Source of the DNA: Flavobacteriaceae bacterium EG-1
GTDB taxonomy: Bacteria; Bacteroidota; Bacteroidia; Flavobacteriales; Flavobacteriaceae
DNA: 64,000 nucleotides
NCBI RefSeq assembly: GCF_009649685.1
Contig: NZ_WJPK01000001.1
Span: 934,760-998,759 of the forward strand
Direction of reading: 5' to 3'
The position numbers and the translations under genes are program-made. The notes under the pieces were generated by a model. The model did not search any database, was not told where the DNA came from, and was given only the letters and a program-made list of their open reading frames with translations. How positions within the stretch are numbered: position 1 is the first letter of the stretch; every line of letters begins with the position of its first letter. Below, one piece after another: positions 42,185 to 50,052 of the stretch.

Positions 42185-44619
42185 TAAGCTTCATCTTTAT
42201 TACGATTCCTCCAGTATGTGAACCCTATTCCTCCAAGAACTACAAGTACGAACAGCATAGAACTAGCAAGTGCTATTTGGCTTCCTTCTTTAATTACTTT
42301 TGGTTCAAATTTAAACTCAATAGTATGCGTACCTTCTGGCACTTTTAAGGCTCTCAACACATAATTAACTCTGAAATGATCCTGTGGTTTTCCATCAATA
42401 TAAGCATTCCATCCATGTTCATAATACATTTCAGAAAATACAGCTACACCAGCATTTTGGTTATTTGATTTATAGGTTAAATGATTGGGTTTATAATCTG
42501 TTAAAGTAATTATTGTAGTAGAATCCGTTTGAAAACTAGTGCGGTTTATAGTATTAAATTTAGTTGTATTAACTATTGCTTCATTTTTTTCATCAAAATC
42601 ACCTAAAGCTAAAATTTCATCATTAGCACTATTCACTTCCTTTAAAGTTTTAACAAACCAAGCATTTCCGTTAGCATCTGGATTAACAGCTGGGTAACTC
42701 TGACCTTCTTCCGTCTGCTGTATCACATATTTAACATTCAACATATTTAAAACACTCACATTACCCTTAAAAATATAAAAATAAAATAGGTCTTGCATGC
42801 CCGCTGGTTTTGCTGCATGATAACCAGTAATAGATTGATGAAAATAAGATGTACTAGCAGAATCCCATCCTTCTTGTGGATTATACACTCTATAAACACC
42901 TTCATCTTTCAATATCTGTTGATGAAGTTGCGTTTTTTGAAAAGGTTGAGTCATTTTTCGTTTTGCAACAAAATCATCATTATTTACATAACGACGCCCT
43001 ACCCCTACTAAATCAAAAAGTATTAAAGCTGTTAAAGCTATAACGAAAACGTTTTCTTTAATTTTCTCTTTTATGAAAAACCAAATTACAAGCGCTGTTA
43101 AAATTACATATATAAATGAACGAACCAAATCGCTTGTATACAATGCTTTTCGATCTTCTTGCAATACATCAGGTAGTCCTTCAAGTCCTGTCATTCGCAT
43201 ACGCTCATCGGTAGGAGAAATAAAATCGAACATACCTTTTACTAAAAATAGCGCAACACATAACCCGGTTGTAATATAAAATGAAAGTTTAAGTGCTTTC
43301 ATTTTTCTCTCCTTAGAGATGTATTCATTAAATAATACCATTAACCCAAGAACTGCCATAATTGGCACACATAATTCTAAAATAACTTGAATAGAAGATA
43401 CCGCTCTAAATTTATTATATAAGGGGAAATAATCAATCATAAAATCAGTAAGAAGACTAAAATTCTTACCCCATGAAAGTGTCAAAGACATAATGGTTCC
43501 TCCTACTAGCCACCATTTAGCCCTGCCTTTAACAAGCATTAAGCCTAATACAAACAAGAAGCATATAATCGCACCAATATAAGCTGGACCAGAAGTTCCT
43601 GGTTGATCACCCCAATACATGGGAAGCGTACTAAAATATTCTAATGCCGTACTTTTAGGAATTTCTTTACTTACAACATATGCGAATGTTTTAGAATCTT
43701 CGCCCAATTCTTCTTGACTTCCGCCTCCAAAAAGTCTAGGAACAAAAAGATTGAGAGACTCTGTAATACCATAACTCCATTGAGTTATATAACTTTTATC
43801 TAAACCACTTGAATTTTCTTTAAGCGAACCATCTGGATTGATTGTAATTTCAGATTTACCTCTAGTACTCCAATCAGCGTATTCTTTAGTGGCCATAAGA
43901 CTAGTTGCATTGGCAGCAATTCCTATAAATACAGCACCAAGTAAAATTGAAACAGAAGTAAAATAATGTTTAAGCTTCTTTTTCCTAATAGCATCTATCA
44001 AATAAGCAACCCCTAAAATCAATACCAATAACATAAAGTAATAGGTCATTTGATAGTGATTTGCACCTATTTCTAAGGCCATACTAAGAGCAGTTAAGAC
44101 AAATCCCCATAGATATTCCTTTCGAAAAACTAAAACAATACCTCCTAACAACATTGGCAAATAACCTATAGCATGAGCTTTTGCATTATGGCCAACACCT
44201 AAGATAATTATTAAATAAGTTGAGAATCCGAATGCCAGTGCTCCTAGGGCGGCAAGTCTAAAATCTACTTTTAAACAACATAATAAAATGTAAAAACCTA
44301 AGAAGTATAAAAATAAGTAATCTGCTGGTCTGGGTAAAAACCGAATAACCTTATCTAATTTTTTAACGAAGTTATACGGGTAATTAGCTCCTAATTGATA
44401 AGTTGGCATACCCCCAAAAGCACTATTGGTCCAATAGGGTTCCTCACCTGTAAGTTTTCTGAAATCATTCTGTTCTTTGGCCATGCCAGTATACTGAATA
44501 ATATCTGACTGTTCAATTACTTTCCCTTGTAATACAGGGCTAAAATATGTTAAAGCCGCAACGACAAACAGAACAAGAACAAAAAAATGTATTAAAAAGG
44601 ATTTTAAAGTAATTTGCAT
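42184..44619 (-). CDS. YfhO-family membrane protein
   Basis: This 811-aa protein has about a dozen helices, a large extracytoplasmic loop (about 560-760) and one last helix near the C-terminus. The first helix is followed by a conserved LQGKVIEQSDIIQYTGM block, and a late YKPNHLTYKSNN and YYEHGWNAYIDGK pair marks the YfhO family of GT-C-fold proteins, members of which transfer sugars from lipid carriers. It is the first gene of a coupled three-gene operon and has a -7 TAAATTTG 20 bases before its ATG. Confidence 0.87.
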   Translation of the reverse strand: MQITLKSFLIHFFVLVLFVVAALTYFSPVLQGKVIEQSDIIQYTGMAKEQNDFRKLTGEEPYWTNSAFGGMPTYQLGANYPYNFVKKLDKVIRFLPRPADYLFLYFLGFYILLCCLKVDFRLAALGALAFGFSTYLIIILGVGHNAKAHAIGYLPMLLGGIVLVFRKEYLWGFVLTALSMALEIGANHYQMTYYFMLLVLILGVAYLIDAIRKKKLKHYFTSVSILLGAVFIGIAANATSLMATKEYADWSTRGKSEITINPDGSLKENSSGLDKSYITQWSYGITESLNLFVPRLFGGGSQEELGEDSKTFAYVVSKEIPKSTALEYFSTLPMYWGDQPGTSGPAYIGAIICFLFVLGLMLVKGRAKWWLVGGTIMSLTLSWGKNFSLLTDFMIDYFPLYNKFRAVSSIQVILELCVPIMAVLGLMVLFNEYISKERKMKALKLSFYITTGLCVALFLVKGMFDFISPTDERMRMTGLEGLPDVLQEDRKALYTSDLVRSFIYVILTALVIWFFIKEKIKENVFVIALTALILFDLVGVGRRYVNNDDFVAKRKMTQPFQKTQLHQQILKDEGVYRVYNPQEGWDSASTSYFHQSITGYHAAKPAGMQDLFYFYIFKGNVSVLNMLNVKYVIQQTEEGQSYPAVNPDANGNAWFVKTLKEVNSANDEILALGDFDEKNEAIVNTTKFNTINRTSFQTDSTTIITLTDYKPNHLTYKSNNQNAGVAVFSEMYYEHGWNAYIDGKPQDHFRVNYVLRALKVPEGTHTIEFKFEPKVIKEGSQIALASSMLFVLVVLGGIGFTYWRNRNKDEA

Positions 44620-44638
44620 GGAACTATGTTAATTCCCG

Positions 44639-44646
44639 CAAATTTA
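44639..44646 (-). promoter_or_regulatory. -7 element TAAATTTG for the yfhO operon
   Basis: An exact TAnnTTTG match on the minus strand, 20 bases before the YfhO start at 44619. Confidence 0.6.
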
Positions 44647-44711
44647 CGAATTGATACAATTCTTTGACGGAATATTTTTAATAAGGAACATTCTTAAAAA
44701 GTAAAAGAATT

Positions 44712-44993
44712 TTAATCTAGTTCTTCAAATTCTATATACTCTCCTACTGGTTCTTTTGTAGTTTTTTTGCGAGAACTTTGCTTTTTTATTGAAATATCTC
44801 CAATCTGCTCTTCGTCCATTGGTTGTTGACCAAAGCCACCTTGTTGGTTGCTAAAATCACCAAAACGTTCTTTAAATTTTTCTTCTGTTTTTTTTGCAGC
44901 ATAATTAAACAATTTTGGTCCGTACCATTTGGCAATAATTTTAAGCCCGTAATACACCAAAAGAATAATTAATATAGTTTTTAGTAATACCAT
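44712..44993 (-). CDS. DUF4834-like small membrane protein
   Basis: This 93-aa protein has one N-terminal helix (about 2-17), the conserved YYGLKIIAKWYGP block, a charged stretch with EEKFKERFGDF and a Lys-rich tail ending EYIEFEELD. This pattern is that of the DUF4834 family of Bacteroidota. The function is unknown. It has its own -7 element at 45015-45022. Confidence 0.85.
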   Translation of the reverse strand: MVLLKTILIILLVYYGLKIIAKWYGPKLFNYAAKKTEEKFKERFGDFSNQQGGFGQQPMDEEQIGDISIKKQSSRKKTTKEPVGEYIEFEELD

Positions 44994-45014
44994 TTTTATT
45001 CAATCTATATATAT

Positions 45015-45022
45015 CAAAAATA
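45015..45022 (-). promoter_or_regulatory. -7 element TATTTTTG for the DUF4834 gene
   Basis: An exact TAnnTTTG match on the minus strand, 22 bases before the start at 44993. Confidence 0.58.
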
Positions 45023-45028
45023 CGATTC

Positions 45029-45036
45029 TAGCGTTG
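45029..45036 (+). promoter_or_regulatory. -7-like element TAGCGTTG for the transporter-like gene
   Basis: This matches TAnnTTTG at 7 of 8 positions and lies 46 bases before the ATG at 45082. It supports that start over the ATG at 45043, which would be almost at the transcript start. Confidence 0.4.
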
Positions 45037-45081
45037 TATAATATGAGCAATTGTCTTAAAAGTTTAATAAAGTCGCTGTTT

Positions 45082-46197
45082 ATGAAGTACCTTTTTCGAT
45101 TAGAAAAGTTTAACAAAGCATTAATTTTACTAGTATTTTCAATTCCTTTCTTAGGTATTTCACAATATACAGATGTAATTAATTCTAACAGACCAGGTAA
45201 AGCCGTAAGTGCATATGCTGTAGGTAAAAATGTAATACAGTTAGAAGGTGGTGCAATTTTTGAACAACAAGATCATACATTATTAAACACGCAATCTGGA
45301 ATATGGGGATTAGACTATGCACTTAGATACGGGCTTTTATTTGAGCAGTTAGAGATTAATTGGGAAGGAACTTTTCAGAACCAGAACATCACCTACACAA
45401 ATTTTAATACTTCAGAAAACCGAACCAATTTTTATCGGAATCGTATTGGGCTTAAGTTTTTGATTTACGACCGCTATAAATCACCTTTACGAAATAAACC
45501 AAATTTGTATAGCTGGAGAAAAAATAATGTTTTTCAACTAGCTAACTTAATTCCATCTGTATCATTATATGCAGGGGCGAATATATTATTCGGTGACAAT
45601 CCTTTTTATGTTGGTGATCCAACAATTTCTCCAAGAGTTATGTTAGCAACACAAAGCAGACTAACACCTCGATTTGTATTAATTTCGAATATTGCATATG
45701 ATCGTATAGGTACCGATTTCCCAGAATTAAATTATGCAGTTTCTATATCATATGCATTTAGAAATCCAAAATGGAGCACATTTATTGAACATCAAGGATT
45801 TGATAGTGACCGTTATGCCGATTTGCTAATACGCGGAGGTGTAGTTCATTTACTATCTGAAAAATTACAAGTTGATGTAAATCTAGGTGCTAGTTTTAAA
45901 AATACGCCTTCTAGAATTTTTATGAGTGCTGGTGCTTCGTATCGATTTGATTTTCATAAAGATGACCTTAAGGCAATTGAAGATCAAAAGGCGAACGAAA
46001 ACGGTGGTGAGATTAAGAAAAATAGCATGAAGAAGAAAAGCCGTGAAGAAAGAAAAAAAGCTAAGCAAGCTGCCAACGGTACTGGTGCAGAAGATATTGA
46101 CTTAGGACCTACTAAAAAACAACTACGCGAAAAGAAAAAAGCAGACAAGAAAAAGAAAAAGAGTAAAAAAGAAGATAACGGCGCTATAGATTTTTAA
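45082..46197 (+). CDS. Exported transporter-like outer-membrane protein with Lys-rich tail
   Basis: This protein of about 371 aa has a signal peptide ending GISQ, then a beta-rich domain like the MetA-pathway/phenol-degradation transporter type (TDVINSNRPGKAVSAYAVGKN, then repeated strands such as YALRYGLLFEQLEINWEG; each given in part). The last 75 residues are mostly Lys, Arg and Glu with KKKSREERKKAKQ and KKADKKKKKSKKE. An earlier ATG at 45043 or 45034 is possible, but 45082 gives the cleanest signal peptide. The function is unknown. Confidence 0.75.
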   Translation: MKYLFRLEKFNKALILLVFSIPFLGISQYTDVINSNRPGKAVSAYAVGKNVIQLEGGAIFEQQDHTLLNTQSGIWGLDYALRYGLLFEQLEINWEGTFQNQNITYTNFNTSENRTNFYRNRIGLKFLIYDRYKSPLRNKPNLYSWRKNNVFQLANLIPSVSLYAGANILFGDNPFYVGDPTISPRVMLATQSRLTPRFVLISNIAYDRIGTDFPELNYAVSISYAFRNPKWSTFIEHQGFDSDRYADLLIRGGVVHLLSEKLQVDVNLGASFKNTPSRIFMSAGASYRFDFHKDDLKAIEDQKANENGGEIKKNSMKKKSREERKKAKQAANGTGAEDIDLGPTKKQLREKKKADKKKKKSKKEDNGAIDF

Positions 46198-46245
46198 CAT
46201 CGATTTTCGTCTCAAATTTTATTCTAACCACATTTATACCTAATA

Positions 46246-46274
46246 TTGACCATAGAAAAAACAACTATGGTCAA
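46246..46274 (+). promoter_or_regulatory. Perfect 10-bp hairpin covering the N-acyltransferase start codon
   Basis: TTGACCATAG and CTATGGTCAA pair perfectly across the 9-nt loop AAAAAACAA. The ATG at 46267 lies within the 3' arm, so the start codon would be paired in the mRNA. It may control translation or be an operator. A TTG start at 46246, at the edge of the hairpin, is the alternative reading. Confidence 0.6.
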
Positions 46275-47385
46275 CCTTGTTGAAGTCCAGTCTAAATCAG
46301 ATTTCAAAAGCTTTGTAAAGTTTCCTTTTACGCTTTACAAAGACTCTAAATATTGGGTTCCGCCAATAATTGCTGATGAACTTGAAACTTTTAATAAGGA
46401 TAAAAATCCAGCCTTTAAAAATGCTGAAGCCCGTTTTTTTCTAGCTTACAAAAACAATAAAATTGCTGGAAGAATAGTGGCAATTATTAATTGGATTGAA
46501 GTAAACGACCAAAAAGTTAGAAAAATGCGCTTTGGTTGGTTTGATTTTATTGATGACACAGAAGTTTCTGAAAAGCTATTGCAAAAGGTCGAAGATATCG
46601 GCAAAGAAAAGCAATTAGACTTTATTGAAGGCCCAGTTGGTTTCTCAAATTTAGATAAAGTAGGTGTATTAACCGAAGGTTTTAATCACATAGGAAGCAT
46701 GATTACGTGGTATAACCATTCGTATTATGTAGCTCATTATGAAAGATTGGGTTTTGAAGTAGCAAAGAAATATGTTGAGAATAAGTTTCCAGCATCCAAC
46801 GCTGACCCCGCTTTATTCACTAAGCTCAACAGTTTAGTAAAACGAAGATACGGTCTTAAGGAAATAAACTTCACCAATACCAAGGATGTTTTGCCTATGA
46901 CAGACAAAATGTTTGACCTTTTTAATGAAACATATTCTAAGTTATCATCATTTGTTCCTATAACCGAAGTACAGAAGGCCTATTTTAAAAAGAAATACAT
47001 AAGTTTTATAAATCCGGAGTACATAAAATTCATTGTTGATAAAGAAAATAAATTAATTGCATTTTCAATTGTAATGCCTTCATTTTCGGAAGCCCTACAA
47101 AAGGCGAAGGGTAAATTATTTCCTTTTGGAATTTTTCATCTCTTACGAGCTAAAAAGAAAAATAAAGATGTTTTATTCTATTTAATTGGAATTCACCCCG
47201 AGTACCAAAACAAAGGTGTAACCGCTATTATTTTTAACGAATATTATAAAACGTTTAATGACAAGAAAATTGAAATGTGCTATCGAACTCCCGAATTAGA
47301 AGATAATATTGCTATTCGTCAAATGTGGAAGCACTTTGAGCCCAAAATATATAAGAGACGTTGTACTTATAAGAAAGTACTATAA
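46267..47385 (+). CDS. YghO-like N-acyltransferase (GNAT fold)
   Basis: This protein of about 372 aa resembles the YghO group of acyl-CoA N-acyltransferases. The blocks FVKFPFTLYKDSKYWVPP near the N-terminus, NAEARFFLAYKNNKIAGRI, FIEGPVGFSNLDKVG and IGIHPEYQNKGV (acyl-CoA loop) fit this family. A homologue in Caulobacter is a bacterial ceramide synthase, so this could be the N-acyltransferase of ceramide synthesis; the convergent serine-palmitoyltransferase-like gene supports it. The start at 46267 is the first ATG. No membrane helix is obvious. Confidence 0.78.
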   Translation: MVNLVEVQSKSDFKSFVKFPFTLYKDSKYWVPPIIADELETFNKDKNPAFKNAEARFFLAYKNNKIAGRIVAIINWIEVNDQKVRKMRFGWFDFIDDTEVSEKLLQKVEDIGKEKQLDFIEGPVGFSNLDKVGVLTEGFNHIGSMITWYNHSYYVAHYERLGFEVAKKYVENKFPASNADPALFTKLNSLVKRRYGLKEINFTNTKDVLPMTDKMFDLFNETYSKLSSFVPITEVQKAYFKKKYISFINPEYIKFIVDKENKLIAFSIVMPSFSEALQKAKGKLFPFGIFHLLRAKKKNKDVLFYLIGIHPEYQNKGVTAIIFNEYYKTFNDKKIEMCYRTPELEDNIAIRQMWKHFEPKIYKRRCTYKKVL

Positions 47386-47435
47386 AAAAACTTCAAATTT
47401 TTAAATTCTAATATTAAAAATTTGAAGTTTTTTTT
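47386..47435. terminator. Long bidirectional terminator
   Basis: A perfect 19-bp AT-rich stem around a 9-nt loop (AAAAACTTCAAATTTTTAA and its complement) with T tracts on both sides lies between the convergent N-acyltransferase and SPT-like genes. Confidence 0.85.
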
Positions 47436-47462
47436 ATTCAATAATAGGTATTATCCTAAATA

Positions 47463-48722
47463 TTATTCTCCCATTGCCGCAGCAACAGCAGCTGAAAGTC
47501 TTTTATAAGTTCCGTTTTCTAAACGCTCTCTAATTGCCGAAAATGCTTCTAAAGTTTCAGAAATATCATCCATAGTATGCGTAGCTGTAGGAATCATACG
47601 AAGTAAAATTAATCCTTTAGGTATCACTGGGTAAACAACTATAGAGCAGAATATTCCATAATTTTCTCTTAAATCTTTTACCAAAGCCATTGCCTCAGGA
47701 ATACTTCCATTTAAATAAACCGGTGTAACACAGCTAGTTGTAGTACCAATATCGAAACCGCGTTCTTTTAAGCCGTTCTGTAAAGCATTTACATTTTCCC
47801 AAAGCTTGGCTTTAAGTTCAGGTTGTGTACGTAACATATCTAAACGTTTCAAAGCTCCCTTCACGTAAACCATTGGTAGTGATTTCGCGAACATTTGTGA
47901 ACGTAAATTGTATTTCAAATAATCAATTATTTCCTTATCAGCAGCTAAGAACGCTCCAATACTTGCCATTGATTTTGCAAAAGTTGCAAAATATACATCT
48001 ATATCATCTTGTACACCTTGCTCCTCACCCGCTCCAGCACCAGTTTTACCCAGAGTACCAAAACCATGAGCATCATCTACTAGTAGTCTAAAATTGTACT
48101 TTTTCTTTAAAGCAACAATCTCTTTCAATTTACCTTGTTGACCTCTCATTCCAAATACTCCCTCAGAAATAACAAGAATTCCTCCACCAGTATTTTCAGC
48201 CATTTTAGAAGCTCTTTCCAAGTTAACTTCTAAGCTTTCAATATCATTATGCTTAAATGTGAAACGTTTACCCATATGTAATCGAACCCCATCTATTATA
48301 CAAGCATGACAATCTACATCGTAAACAATAATATCATCTTTTGATACCAATGCATCAATTGCCGACATTATTCCCTGATATCCAAAGTTTAATAAGTAAG
48401 CAGATTCTTTGTGTACAAAAGCCGCACATTCTTGTTCTAATTGCTCATGAAAATCGGTATGTCCACTCATCATTCGAGCACCCATAGGGTAAGCAGAACC
48501 ATATTCGGCAGCAGCTTCACCATCAACCTTTTTTATCTCTGGCAAGTTAGCTAAACCTAAGTAATCATTGATACTCCAAGTTATCACTTCTTTACCTTGA
48601 AATTTCATTCGATTTGAAATAGGACCTTCTAATTTCGGAAAAACAAAATAACCTTCGGCCTGTGAAGCCCATTTACCTAACGGCCCTTTATTCTCAATAA
48701 TTCTATCAAATATGTCTCTCAT
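47463..48722 (-). CDS. Serine palmitoyltransferase-like alpha-oxoamine synthase
   Basis: This 419-aa PLP enzyme of the alpha-oxoamine synthase family has the cofactor Lys250 in FATFAKSMAS, the DDAHGFGTLG block with the ring-stacking Asp, and GHTDFHEQLE near residue 87. It could be serine palmitoyltransferase, AONS (BioF) or KBL. I favour SPT because the FAKSMASIGAF lysine context and the YGSAYPMGARMMSG block recall Sphingobacterium SPT, and because an acyltransferase of the ceramide-synthase type is convergent. It has a -7 TATTTTTG at 48749-48756. No biotin or threonine degradation genes are nearby. Confidence 0.8.
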   Translation of the reverse strand: MRDIFDRIIENKGPLGKWASQAEGYFVFPKLEGPISNRMKFQGKEVITWSINDYLGLANLPEIKKVDGEAAAEYGSAYPMGARMMSGHTDFHEQLEQECAAFVHKESAYLLNFGYQGIMSAIDALVSKDDIIVYDVDCHACIIDGVRLHMGKRFTFKHNDIESLEVNLERASKMAENTGGGILVISEGVFGMRGQQGKLKEIVALKKKYNFRLLVDDAHGFGTLGKTGAGAGEEQGVQDDIDVYFATFAKSMASIGAFLAADKEIIDYLKYNLRSQMFAKSLPMVYVKGALKRLDMLRTQPELKAKLWENVNALQNGLKERGFDIGTTTSCVTPVYLNGSIPEAMALVKDLRENYGIFCSIVVYPVIPKGLILLRMIPTATHTMDDISETLEAFSAIRERLENGTYKRLSAAVAAAMGE

Positions 48723-48748
48723 CTAGCTTTCTGCGTTTGATTACACTG

Positions 48749-48756
48749 CAAAAATA
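48749..48756 (-). promoter_or_regulatory. -7 element TATTTTTG for the SPT-like gene
   Basis: An exact TAnnTTTG match on the minus strand, 26 bases before the start at 48722. Confidence 0.55.
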
Positions 48757-48880
48757 TGGATTTTTTTACTTGAACGTGTTTTATGCAACAGAAAATCTCT
48801 ACACTTTTAAACCACTTAGAAATTTAATGAGGCATGTATTTTTAATTATCGTTTACAATAGTTAAAAACCATATAAATTG

Positions 48881-48909
48881 AAAAAGCAACGACAGGTGTC
48901 GTTGCTTTC
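48881..48909 (-). terminator. Terminator after the cysteine synthase-like gene
   Basis: The arms AAAGCAACGA and TCGTTGCTTT form a 10-bp stem, followed on the minus strand by a T-rich tail. It lies 20 bases after the end of the gene. Confidence 0.75.
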
Positions 48910-48928
48910 TATTATAACTTATTCTTGT

Positions 48929-49969
48929 TTATTTTACGGTTTGAATTTTTTGCTTTTCTTCTACATTTTTGGTATCAAAAAAACCTTGATTATTCATCCA
49001 ATCATCGCTATATATTTTACTCATATATCTCGAACCATGATCAGGGAACATAACAATTACATTACTATTTTCATCAAACTCACCCTCTTCTGCATACTGT
49101 TTAACTGCTTGTAATGCCGCTCCACTAGTATAACCGACAAACATTCCCTCAGTTTTTGCAATTTCCCTTGCTGAGTGAGCACTTTCTTCATCGCTCACTT
49201 TCATAAACTTATCAATCACTTTGAAATCTGTAGCAGTTGGAATTAAATTTTTACCCAACCCTTCGATGCGATATGGGTAAATTTCATTACGATCAAATTT
49301 ACCAGTTTCATGATATTTTTGAAGTACTGAACCAAAAGCATCAACACCTAAAATCTTAATATCAGGATTTTGTTCTTTTAAATATCTGCCAATTCCGGAA
49401 ATAGTTCCGCCCGTACCGCTACAAGCGACTAAGTGCGTAATGTTTCCATTCGTCTGTTTCCAAATTTCCGGGCCTGTATTATTGTAATGTGCCTCAATAT
49501 TCAATTGATTGAAATATTGATTAATATAAATGCTATTCTCGGTTTCTTCATGAAGTCTTTTAGCAACCTCATAGTACGAACGTGGGTCATCAGCACTTAC
49601 ATGTGCTGGACACACATATACTTCAGCTCCCATGCTTTTTAACATGTCTATTTTATCTGGAGAAGATTTTGAACTTACAGCAAGAATACACTTATATCCT
49701 TTAATAATACTAACCATAGCAATACTAAATCCAGTATTACCAGAGGTTGTTTCAATAATTGTACTTTCTTCGTTTAGTATACCCTTTCGTTCAGCTTCTT
49801 CAATAATGTAAGTCGCTACTCTGTCTTTTGAAGAATGTCCTGGATTAAAAGCTTCAACTTTTGCATAAAAATTACCAGTAATCTCTGAAGTAATCTTATT
49901 AAGCTTAACAATTGGAGTATTTCCTATTAATTCTAGGATACTGTTATGCGCATTAATTTGATTTTCCAT
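48929..49969 (-). CDS. Cysteine synthase/CBS-like PLP enzyme
   Basis: This 346-aa beta-family PLP enzyme has Lys48 in HSSKDR, the substrate loop [10 protein letters not shown] and the phosphate-binding [10 protein letters not shown] loop, as in CysK, CysM and cystathionine beta-synthase. The N-terminal [14 protein letters not shown] is the usual start. It would make cysteine from O-acetylserine and sulfide or act in transsulfuration. It has no CBS regulatory domain at the C-terminus. A short palindrome lies 22-40 bases before the start. Confidence 0.92.
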   Translation of the reverse strand: MENQINAHNSILELIGNTPIVKLNKITSEITGNFYAKVEAFNPGHSSKDRVATYIIEEAERKGILNEESTIIETTSGNTGFSIAMVSIIKGYKCILAVSSKSSPDKIDMLKSMGAEVYVCPAHVSADDPRSYYEVAKRLHEETENSIYINQYFNQLNIEAHYNNTGPEIWKQTNGNITHLVACSGTGGTISGIGRYLKEQNPDIKILGVDAFGSVLQKYHETGKFDRNEIYPYRIEGLGKNLIPTATDFKVIDKFMKVSDEESAHSAREIAKTEGMFVGYTSGAALQAVKQYAEEGEFDENSNVIVMFPDHGSRYMSKIYSDDWMNNQGFFDTKNVEEKQKIQTVK

Positions 49970-49990
49970 AAAGGTTAATCTTGTTTAGGG

Positions 49991-50009
49991 GAACGTAACA
50001 TAAACGTTC
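49991..50009. promoter_or_regulatory. Inverted repeat GAACGT-N7-ACGTTC before cysteine synthase-like gene
   Basis: Two perfect 6-bp arms with a 7-bp spacer lie 22-40 bases upstream of the start at 49969. It may be an operator or a leader hairpin; short arms make it uncertain. Confidence 0.35.
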
Positions 50010-50052
50010 ATTTTGTACTGTTCCAATGACAAAATTACAATTTTTTTCCGAT

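Noticed and set aside
45883-46190. Frameshift or assembly error creating the Lys-rich tail
   Set aside because: The reading frame stays open with varied codons and an ordinary stop, and a similar tail occurs on another exported protein at 60984.
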